Source: Shewanella hafniensis
GTDB lineage: Bacteria > Pseudomonadota > Gammaproteobacteria > Enterobacterales > Shewanellaceae
Reading direction: 5' to 3'
Assembly (NCBI RefSeq): GCF_019655335.1
Contig: NZ_BPFD01000007.1
Span: 37,770 to 101,769 of the forward strand
Length of the DNA: 64,000 nucleotides
In this document: piece by piece, positions 58,015-64,000 of the stretch
Layout: each line of letters starts with the position of its first letter
Numbering within the stretch: the first letter of the stretch is position 1
The notes under the pieces: model-generated
The model's database searches: none
Told to the model about the DNA's origin: nothing
Seen by the model: only the letters and a program-made list of their open reading frames with translations
Program-made: the position numbers and the translations under genes

Positions 58015-58352
58015 ATTGGCTGTAAAATGACAGGAATGGGATTGAGCTAACACCATGAAGACTAGATATTTTTTCTTCTACGGGTTAGATTGATGCTTCT
58101 CTACTCGGCAGTCGCCTGCGCCATCGGCGAGCATAGCGTGATGAGAGCCATTAACCATGAGCTAAGTGCTTATGGCTTCAGTGCTGTTTCTGCAAAATAT
58201 CTTGAATTCAAATTTTTATCACACGGTTGCAGCCTATCGCTGCGAGCGTATTTGTATTATGGGGCTTACCGCATTGGGGGAGGGTAAGCCACTGAGTCGA
58301 TGTTAGCCTGAGTCACGGCTTGAGCATCACGTTTCTTTACGAGGGAAAGACT
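58015..58352. other. sucD-rnk intergenic region
   Basis: About 340 bp. A 65-codon frame at 58090-58287 has no family likeness or ribosome site and is not called. No repeat is evident. Confidence 0.4.
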
Positions 58353-58760
58353 GTGAAAACACCTAAAATCATTATTTCGGAAATCGATTTAGAAAGACTA
58401 GAGCGATTATTGGAGTCACTGCCGGCAAATGCGTTTCCGGGCAAAGCGGCATTGGAGGCTGAATTAGACAGAGCCGATATCGTGCCTGCATCTCAGATGC
58501 CAGCAAATGTGGTGACCATGAATTCGGAAGTGAAGTTTAGCGTTTCATCCAGTAATGAGACCTTCTGTTTACGGTTAGTGTATCCAAAAGACGTAAACGG
58601 CGCGGGCACGATTTCTATTTTGGCGCCAGTGGGGAGTGCATTATTAGGGCTGTCACAAGGCGATGAGATTGAATGGCCAGGCCCTGGTGGTTCCATGGTA
58701 AAAGTGCGTATTGAAGAAATCCTGTATCAGCCTGAGCGCAGTGGTGATTACCACCGTTAA
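58353..58760 (+). CDS. rnk: Nucleoside diphosphate kinase regulator (GreA/GreB-like Rnk)
   Basis: 135 aa from the GTG at 58353, preceded by GAGGGAAAG; the longer frame to 58320 is not family-like. A short N-terminal coiled coil (IIISEIDLERLERLLES) is followed by a GreA/B-type C-terminal FKBP-like domain with APVGSALLGLSQGDEIEW. Rnk binds RNA polymerase and was first identified as a regulator of nucleoside diphosphate kinase. It lacks the acidic tip residues of true transcript-cleavage factors. Confidence 0.9.
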   Translation: MKTPKIIISEIDLERLERLLESLPANAFPGKAALEAELDRADIVPASQMPANVVTMNSEVKFSVSSSNETFCLRLVYPKDVNGAGTISILAPVGSALLGLSQGDEIEWPGPGGSMVKVRIEEILYQPERSGDYHR

Positions 58761-58857
58761 GCTTAAGGTTCTGGCGTAGTGTCGTTGACGTTACGCCAAT
58801 AGTAACCATTTATCGATAGGCTGATGTATTAAGCGATCCATTTTTGAAGGAGTAAAG

Positions 58858-59355
58858 ATGATAACCCAAACTGAACGATTAATTATTCGGCCATTTACTG
58901 AGCAAGATTGTGAAGCCCTGTATTTGATGAACAGTAATCCTGCGATGCTGAAATACATTCCCACTGCTGCTTTTACGTCTCGTGAGCAGGCGGTTGAGTT
59001 ATTTCACCAAGTGATCCAAGCCGATTACCAGCAACATGGTTTTGGTCGCTGGGCAGTAGAGCATAAAGCCGATAAACGTGTGATCGGTTTTTGTGGCCCG
59101 AAATTCATTGCAGAATTTAATGAAGTCGAACTGGGTTATCGTTATTTCCCTGAGTATTGGGGCACAGGGATTGGCACTGAGGCCGCATCTGCTGCATTAG
59201 CCGAATTTAAGCGTTTTGGCATAGAGCAGACAATTGCACTTATCTTAGAAGGGAATCTCGGTTCAGAAGGCGTGGCTAAGCGAGTGGGGATGCACTTGCG
59301 CGAGCAAAATGAGTTTATGGGCCATAAAGTGAATATCTACGCCAAACTATTATAA
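58858..59355 (+). CDS. GNAT-family N-acetyltransferase (RimJ/RimL type)
   Basis: 165 aa, beginning TERLIIRPFTEQDCEALY, typical of the acetyltransferase_3 branch. The acetyl-CoA loop region ELGYRYFPEYWGTGIGTEA gives the R/Q-x-x-G-x-G/A-like pattern (WGTGIGTEA). Members modify ribosomal-protein N-termini or small molecules, so the substrate cannot be inferred. GAAGGAG lies before the ATG. It is convergent with fur, and a shared terminator lies between. Confidence 0.87.
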   Translation: MITQTERLIIRPFTEQDCEALYLMNSNPAMLKYIPTAAFTSREQAVELFHQVIQADYQQHGFGRWAVEHKADKRVIGFCGPKFIAEFNEVELGYRYFPEYWGTGIGTEAASAALAEFKRFGIEQTIALILEGNLGSEGVAKRVGMHLREQNEFMGHKVNIYAKLL

Positions 59356-59381
59356 CGATTTGCCGATTAACATCATCCAAT

Positions 59382-59409
59382 AAAAAACCAGCCTAAAGCT
59401 GGTTTTTTA
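59382..59409. terminator. Bidirectional terminator between the GNAT gene and fur
   Basis: AAAAAACCAGC / GCTGGTTTTTT stem with T runs in both directions. Confidence 0.9.
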
Positions 59410-59436
59410 TGTCTCTGCGATGAAAGCTGAAGTCGA

Positions 59437-59868
59437 CTAAGCGTCGTTATGCTCACAGGTATCATTGGTGCAAGTGCCGTACAAATATAAGCTGTGATTC
59501 GTCAGCTTAATGTTGTGTTTCATGGCAATTTCATCTTGACGACGTTCGATAACTTCATCTGAAAACTCAATCACTTTGCCACACGACAGGCAAACTAAGT
59601 GATCATGGTGATGCTGAGTTGAGAGTTCGAAAACAGCTTTACCGCTTTCAAAATGGTGACGACTGACAATGCCAGCATCATCAAATTGGTTTAACACACG
59701 GTAGACGGTGGCTAGACCAATTTCTTCACCCAAATCCAGCAGCTTCTTGTACAAATCTTCTGCACTGATATGTTGGTTTTCAGGTCCTTGCATCAGTTCT
59801 AGGATCTTGACTCGTGGCAGGGTAATTTTCAAACCCGCTTTTTTTAGCGCTTGATTTCCATCTGTCAT
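59437..59868 (-). CDS. fur: Ferric uptake regulator Fur
   Basis: 143 aa. An N-terminal winged helix (about 10-82, with GLATVYRVLNQFDDAGIV) binds DNA, and the C-terminal dimerisation domain holds metal sites: QHHHDHLVCLSCGKVIEF with the first structural zinc Cys pair, and CTNDTCEHND with a second. Fur represses iron-uptake genes when loaded with Fe2+. No clear 19-bp Fur box is visible in its own upstream region, so autoregulation is not supported by eye. Confidence 0.97.
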   Translation of the reverse strand: MTDGNQALKKAGLKITLPRVKILELMQGPENQHISAEDLYKKLLDLGEEIGLATVYRVLNQFDDAGIVSRHHFESGKAVFELSTQHHHDHLVCLSCGKVIEFSDEVIERRQDEIAMKHNIKLTNHSLYLYGTCTNDTCEHNDA

Positions 59869-60125
59869 TGCTAATCTCTTGATTGCAGAACCAATAGGTT
59901 CATCCGTGGATAGTGTTTGCCATTATAGGGGCTCAGGTTGAAAACTTAAACCTTTGTTCTGGCTTTATAGCGCGATATGCAGATAAATTGTGTCAATAGG
60001 CGTTAAATCACAATATTTTGCGGCAATTCAAGCATAGTTTTTGTATGGTTATACCAAGGAATAATATTCACGGCTGCCAAAGTCAGTAAGAATAATTCAA
60101 ATAAATAAAATAATAAGGAATCGGC

Positions 60126-60857
60126 ATGTACCAGCAAATTGTGGTGTTAACCGGCGCGGGGATCTCTGCGGAATCGGGACTACGCACCTTTCGCGATCAA
60201 GATGGTTTGTGGGAAGAACATCATATTGAAGACGTTGCCACACCTGAAGGGTATGAACGTGATGCTGAACTTGTGGAACGCTTTTACAATAGTCGTTGGC
60301 AGCAATTGCACAGTGGTACGGTTGAGCCCAATGCCGCGCACCTTGCCTTGGCAAAGTTAGAGGCAGAATTTCAAGGTCAGTTATTGGTCGTGACCCAAAA
60401 TATTGATGATCTGCATGAGCGTGCGGGTTCACGTCGATTGCTGCACATGCATGGCGAACTATCCAAAGGCCGTTGTCCGCGTTCGCGTCAGACTTTTATT
60501 TTACGTGAGCCTTTTGGTGCCGATAACTGTTGTACCTGCTGTATTCCTGCCCAGCGTTTGCGCCCCCATGTGGTGTGGTTCGGTGAAATGCCCTTAGGGA
60601 TGGATCGAATTCACGATGCGCTCGATAACTGCGACTTGTTTATTGCCATTGGCACCTCTGGTACTGTTTATCCTGCCGCAGGCTTTGTCGATACCGCTAA
60701 TCATCACGGCGCGCAAACGGTTGAAGTGAATATGATGGCACCCGATAGACACAGTCAGTTCCAGTATCATCTGACGGGCAAAGCGGGGGAGTTAGTGCCC
60801 CAGTTGGTCGAGACTATTTTAGCGGGTAGAGTGATTGGCAGTGAGTCAAACGCATGA
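60126..60857 (+). CDS. cobB: NAD-dependent protein deacylase, CobB-type sirtuin
   Basis: 243 aa. Sirtuin motifs in order: LTGAGISAESGLRTFRD, TQNIDDLHERAGS, the catalytic His in HMHGEL, and AIGTSGTVYPAAG. A YxxR pair (FYNSR) at about residue 57-61 matches the residues that give E. coli CobB desuccinylase activity. The zinc region has RCPRSR and CCTCC. It removes acetyl or succinyl groups from lysines, including those on acetyl-CoA synthetase. The next gene starts within its last codons (ATGA overlap). Confidence 0.95.
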   Translation: MYQQIVVLTGAGISAESGLRTFRDQDGLWEEHHIEDVATPEGYERDAELVERFYNSRWQQLHSGTVEPNAAHLALAKLEAEFQGQLLVVTQNIDDLHERAGSRRLLHMHGELSKGRCPRSRQTFILREPFGADNCCTCCIPAQRLRPHVVWFGEMPLGMDRIHDALDNCDLFIAIGTSGTVYPAAGFVDTANHHGAQTVEVNMMAPDRHSQFQYHLTGKAGELVPQLVETILAGRVIGSESNA

Positions 60858-61303
60858 GTGATAAAATCGCGATTATTATGCGTGGCTTACCGGGCAGTGG
60901 TAAGTCACATTGGGTTGAAACTTATATTCTTTCCCTTGCTTTAGAAAAAGCCATTGGCGTGCGCCAACGCGGTGTCTTTTCGACCGATAGCTTTTTCTAC
61001 CATCAAGATGAATACCGTTTTGATGCTAAGAGGTTGCCTGAGTATCATCAATGTAATCTGACGGGGTTTATTCAGGCACTGTCTTCAGGCGAGCCCGTGG
61101 TGATTTGCGACAACACTAATCTGTGCCGCTGGGAATACATGGCCTATGAAGCGGCGGCAAAAGCCTTAGGTTATCAAGTTAGAATTGTGCTTGTGGGCGA
61201 ACCGAGTAATCCTGCCCATCAGTTGGAATGCGCAAAACGGAATCGCCATGGCGTACCTTTGGCGCAAATTCAACGAATGGCAAAGGTATTTGAGGATTTT
61301 TAA
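60854..61303 (+). CDS. P-loop ATP-binding protein, polynucleotide-kinase-like (AAA_33)
   Basis: 149 aa. The Walker A motif IMRGLPGSGKSHWVE is at residues 8-22, and VVICDNTNLCRWEYMAYEAAA is typical of the zeta-toxin/polynucleotide-kinase-like AAA_33 family. A late basic CAKRNRHGVPLAQIQRMAKVFE resembles the N4BP2-type kinase lid. It starts inside the cobB stop codon, so the two are co-translated. The substrate, nucleic-acid end or small molecule, is unknown. Confidence 0.82.
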   Translation: MSDKIAIIMRGLPGSGKSHWVETYILSLALEKAIGVRQRGVFSTDSFFYHQDEYRFDAKRLPEYHQCNLTGFIQALSSGEPVVICDNTNLCRWEYMAYEAAAKALGYQVRIVLVGEPSNPAHQLECAKRNRHGVPLAQIQRMAKVFEDF

Positions 61304-61647
61304 TCTAAATGGCTTATCATCATGAGTGTTGTGACGCTTTTGTCACAGTAATCGGATTAGGCCTTTATCATTATCTGTATCTCGCGGTGTTTTTTATCCT
61401 GTCATTTTTCGTCCTGCCACATTGTTGTAGTACTCTGTTTCAAATCATTGCTTTTGTGTAATGTCATTTGCCATTTGTCTTATCTCTTCGACCGTGAGCG
61501 TTAAGCTTGATCCCAAAGACAGTTTATCCACTTGAGTCCGCGTATAATGGCCTTTAGATAATGTGTGGCACTGACGGGTTAATGCTCGATTACAGCATGT
61601 GTTATATCGTTGACTGCGCGTAGGCGAAGTACATCAAAGGAAGGGTC
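61304..61647. other. Gap with a TGTGAC-N6-GTCACA palindrome
   Basis: 344 bp without a gene. A perfect 6+6 palindrome lies at 61330-61347. It is like a CRP site but has an 8-bp gap between TGTGA and TCACA instead of 6, so CRP binding is doubtful. Nothing else was found. Confidence 0.45.
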
Positions 61648-62019
61648 ATGCTCACTAAAGTTTTACTGACATTCTTAATTATTGCTGGTGCTTGGTTTTT
61701 GCTGATGAAGCGCCAGCGACATATTGTGCCTCAGGCCGCGAATATCAGCACTAAACGTTTAAGTGAACCCCTGTGGCGTCGTTATCTGCTCACTGGCGTG
61801 TTTGTGGTGCTCGGACTGAGTGTACTCAGTTATAGCGTTTGGTATTGGCGAGACCAGCACACAATAGTCACGGTAAGAATCGTGTCACCCAATGCTGACA
61901 ACAATGGTGAGTATCGCGTGCGTAAGGGGGATATTTCAGATTCGAAAATGGTGACGCTCGATGGCATCCATATTCGCTTTTCGACCCAAGAACGGCTGAC
62001 GATCATCGAGACCGATTAA
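61648..62019 (+). CDS. Small membrane protein of unknown function
   Basis: 123 aa with two hydrophobic segments (about 4-20 and 46-67), a basic cytosolic loop between, and a C-terminal beta-rich domain of about 55 residues (TVRIVSPNADNNGEYRV and onwards). With both ends passing the membrane the C-terminal domain would lie on the same side as the N-terminus. I do not recognise the family. AAAGGAAGG precedes the ATG. It stands 126 bp before corA in the same direction and may share its transcript. Confidence 0.72.
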   Translation: MLTKVLLTFLIIAGAWFLLMKRQRHIVPQAANISTKRLSEPLWRRYLLTGVFVVLGLSVLSYSVWYWRDQHTIVTVRIVSPNADNNGEYRVRKGDISDSKMVTLDGIHIRFSTQERLTIIETD

Positions 62020-62145
62020 GGCATATTTATTTTACTAAATTATCCTTCGCGCCTTTTCATTGCCAACTTATGCGGTAAACTAGCGACAATTTTTTAGCCT
62101 GCACTTAAGTGGGATCGTTAACTTAAGTTTTTTTCAGGAGGACAA

Positions 62146-63093
62146 ATGATTACTGCTTATGTGTATGAAAATCGTCACCTTACTGTGACAGAGCTCGGCA
62201 TACTGGACAGTATTCCCGCGTCGACCATTTGGTTAGATCTGTATAAACCCGATGATGCGGAGCGAGAATGGTTAAGTCATTTTTCTGTTGAAGAAGTGCC
62301 TGACGAAGAAGATATCAATGAAATTGAGGCCTCTGCACGTTTTTATCAAAACAGCGACGGCTTGCACATCAATTCGTTATTTCCCCAGCGTGTCGGCCAA
62401 GATGTGCGTGGTGTTAACGTGTCCTTCAACCTTAGGGCCAATTTTTTACTGACAATCCGTGAAGAAGACGTCGGTCTTATCCGCTTGCTACGTAACTATT
62501 TACGTCTGGGCCGGTTAGACGTGTCGACGCCGCAGGAATTATTTCTCGAATTATTTAATCTGAAAGTGGATTATCTGTCTGACTTAATCGAAGACGTTTA
62601 CACTGTGCTCGAAAATGTCGGTGAGCAAGTGTTTGATAACGATGAGCTTGACGATGTATTTAAGCTCATCACTCTGCAAGAAGACTCCAATGGTAAAATC
62701 CGTTTGAGTTTGCTCGATACCCAGCGTTCACTGCGTTATATGCAGCGTTACTATCGTGGTCAGCTATCCGATGAGCACTTGAAGGATTTACGGGAAATGT
62801 TATCGGATATCGAGTCGCTGATGCCCCACAGTCAATTTATTTTCGATAAATTAAACTTCTTGCTTGATGCGGCTATGGGTTTCAGTGGCCTGCAACAGAA
62901 CAAAATCATTAAAATCTTCTCGGTTGCCGCTGTGGTGTTTCTGCCGCCAACCTTGATTGCCAGTAGTTATGGGATGAACTTTACCAGTATGCCTGAGCTT
63001 GAGTGGCAATACGGTTACCCTATGGCGATTGTGATGATGTTAGCCAGTGCCGCCGGTACTTACTTCTTCTTTAAACGTAAACATTGGTTATAA
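62146..63093 (+). CDS. corA: Magnesium/cobalt transporter CorA
   Basis: 315 aa, the normal CorA length. A large cytosolic N-terminal funnel (1-250) contains long charged helices. Two C-terminal TM helices follow, the first ending in the signature YGMNF (GMN) that forms the selectivity filter of the pentamer, with the TSMPELEW periplasmic loop. It imports Mg2+ and also Co2+ or Ni2+. AGGAGG lies ideally before the ATG. A strong terminator follows. Confidence 0.96.
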   Translation: MITAYVYENRHLTVTELGILDSIPASTIWLDLYKPDDAEREWLSHFSVEEVPDEEDINEIEASARFYQNSDGLHINSLFPQRVGQDVRGVNVSFNLRANFLLTIREEDVGLIRLLRNYLRLGRLDVSTPQELFLELFNLKVDYLSDLIEDVYTVLENVGEQVFDNDELDDVFKLITLQEDSNGKIRLSLLDTQRSLRYMQRYYRGQLSDEHLKDLREMLSDIESLMPHSQFIFDKLNFLLDAAMGFSGLQQNKIIKIFSVAAVVFLPPTLIASSYGMNFTSMPELEWQYGYPMAIVMMLASAAGTYFFFKRKHWL

Positions 63094-63129
63094 GTCAGCC
63101 GCTAGACGTGTTGGTTTTGTCGAATAAAA

Positions 63130-63166
63130 GAATAAGGGTCGAATATTATATTCGACCCTTATTTTT
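63130..63166 (+). terminator. Intrinsic terminator of corA
   Basis: AATAAGGGTCGAAT / ATTCGACCCTTATT stem followed by TTTG. Confidence 0.9.
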
Positions 63167-63303
63167 GTAACTGCGATTTAATCACTGTGATTTAATCGCT
63201 TTACTCGATTTAATGAGCTTTACGTCACGAGTCTAACTCTATGACTTTGATTAAATCAGTGCCGCCAGTTATGCACCAATTGTACGGCTACTTAACTCAG
63301 TCA

Positions 63304-63885
63304 TCATTTACGACTGTCACCACCAAAGTAGTAACTCACTCGTTCGCGGGGATTCAAGTACTCGTGAACTTTTTCAGGAAGCGCCGCAGGGGGTAAGCAG
63401 CGCACTATGCTGATCCCTTCAATCTCTAAATCAACGATAGGCGCTTGATCTTTAGGGACTAACGCATCGTAAACCAATATCTTAGGGCATAGCAGTTTAG
63501 TTAAGTTAACCGACATCACCATGGCATATTGACCGCTGGATAATTCCACCACACTGCCGGGAGGATAAATGCCGAGCATCTTGATCATCTTGCCAATGTA
63601 TTCTTGATTAAGCTTAGTTTTGTATTGCTTGTATAAATGTCCCAGAGCGGCATAGGGCATTCTGGCTTTGCCCTGTTGGCTTGGATAACACAGGGAGTCA
63701 TATTCGTTCACTACCGCAATCAATTGCGAAACTTTATCGAGAGCCTCTTCTTTTAGGCCTTTGGGATAACCACTGCCATCGAGAAACTCATGGTGATTGA
63801 TGATTGCAGGTAAGGCTGCTTGGGGAAAATTATCGGCTAATTTGAGCAGTTCAATCCCAAGTAACGGATGCTGTGTACTGGTCAA
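63304..63885 (-). pseudogene. HD-GYP phosphodiesterase, 5' part removed by an IS3 insertion
   Basis: 193 codons remain. HPLLGIELL and HHEFLDGSGYPKGL are the second half of an HD-GYP c-di-GMP phosphodiesterase domain, including the GYP motif. The expected upstream HD pair and any sensor part are missing. The frame enters the IS end at about 63879, and its first codons (MTSTQ from a TTG at 63885) are partly IS-derived. The C-terminal extension (about 110-193) is intact and proline-rich near IYPPGSVVEL. The stump is unlikely to be active, because half of the metal site is gone. Confidence 0.82.
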
Positions 63886-64000
63886 CCCAAACTGGACACT
63901 TTTACTTGAGAATTTTCAAACTCTACAGGTGACAGATCGTCATTAGCAGAATGCAGCCGCTCCAAGTTATAATATTTCATGTAAGCCGTCACATCTTGCT
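63879..64000 (-). mobile_element. IS3-family insertion sequence, one end (continues past the window)
   Basis: The element end begins TGGTCAACCCAAACTGGACAC, a 5'-TG terminus of the IS3 type, at the point where HD-GYP homology stops. Its interior encodes the end of an integrase-core transposase. The other end and any target duplication lie outside the window. Confidence 0.8.
63882..64000 (-). CDS. IS3-family transposase OrfB, C-terminal part
   Basis: The minus strand reads DVTAYMKYYNLERLHSANDD then LSPVEFEN and stops at a TGA only 3 bp from the IS end. The YYNLERLHSA-LSPVEFE pattern is the C-terminus of the DDE (rve) integrase domain in OrfB of IS3-family elements. The gene runs off the window, so its integrity is unknown. 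Confidence 0.85.
   Translation of the reverse strand, partial: QDVTAYMKYYNLERLHSANDDLSPVEFENSQVKVSSLG

Noticed and set aside
58090..58287. 65-codon plus-strand ORF after sucD
   Set aside because: TTG/ATG start without a ribosome site, no family likeness, and it sits in the leader of rnk.
61330..61347. CRP site
   Set aside because: The arms match TGTGA/TCACA but the spacer is 8 bp instead of 6.

Overview
The window looks like a chromosomal segment of a Shewanella species (Gammaproteobacteria, Alteromonadales). The gene content and order (gcvR-bcp / dapA-bamC; htpG-ybbN-adk-hemH-gsk; yejM-yejL-yejK-ccpA; gltA / sdhCDAB-sucABCD; fur) are typical of that genus. It is mostly core genome. I assign the genus from protein likeness and gene order, not from a search.

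Layout. 1-3.7 kb: tail of an ArgO-type exporter, the gcvR-bcp operon (minus) and the divergent dapA-bamC operon. 4.0-8.2 kb: a periplasmic adaptor plus an RND pump. 8.4-16.2 kb: htpG with a canonical heat-shock promoter, a YbbN/CnoX-like protein, adk, hemH, gsk and nadE. Two near-identical 126-bp intergenic elements lie in opposite orientation on either side of the ybbN-adk-hemH block. 16.5-24.5 kb: an unrecognised protein, an alpha/beta hydrolase, a diguanylate cyclase that appears frameshifted, tRNA-Pro(GGG), a TrmY-like methyltransferase, and a LysR regulator divergent from an old-yellow-enzyme gene. 24.9-29.3 kb: yejM, yejL, yejK and a di-haem cytochrome c peroxidase. 29.7-38.9 kb: a double-length PTPS/QueD-like protein, an M23 peptidase, a YecM protein with a 15-bp repeat expansion, an L,D-transpeptidase, a K+ channel with a zinc-ribbon tail, a MATE transporter, and small or orphan genes including a YqfB amidohydrolase and a lipoprotein. 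38.9-46.4 kb: a three-gene efflux operon of one lipoprotein adaptor and two RND pumps. 46.6-58.0 kb: the TCA-cycle cluster, gltA divergent from sdhCDAB-sucABCD. 58.3-64.0 kb: rnk, a GNAT enzyme, fur, cobB with an overlapping P-loop kinase, a small membrane protein, corA, and an HD-GYP gene cut by an IS3-family element that runs off the window.

Functional themes. The TCA block carries citrate synthase, the respiratory succinate dehydrogenase, 2-oxoglutarate dehydrogenase E1/E2 and succinyl-CoA synthetase, so acetyl-CoA can be carried through 2-oxoglutarate to fumarate. Envelope functions are numerous: BamC, YejM, an M23 peptidase, an L,D-transpeptidase and two RND systems. Both c-di-GMP genes in the window (one GGDEF, one HD-GYP) are damaged.

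I found no CRISPR array, prophage, toxin-antitoxin pair or restriction system, and no convincing undescribed multi-gene system. The best leads are the inverted 126-bp repeat pair (one copy forms the 3' end of hemH), the complementary loss of active-site residues in the double PTPS protein, the paired RND pumps with altered proton-relay residues, and the bacterial TrmY-like enzyme beside a tRNA gene.
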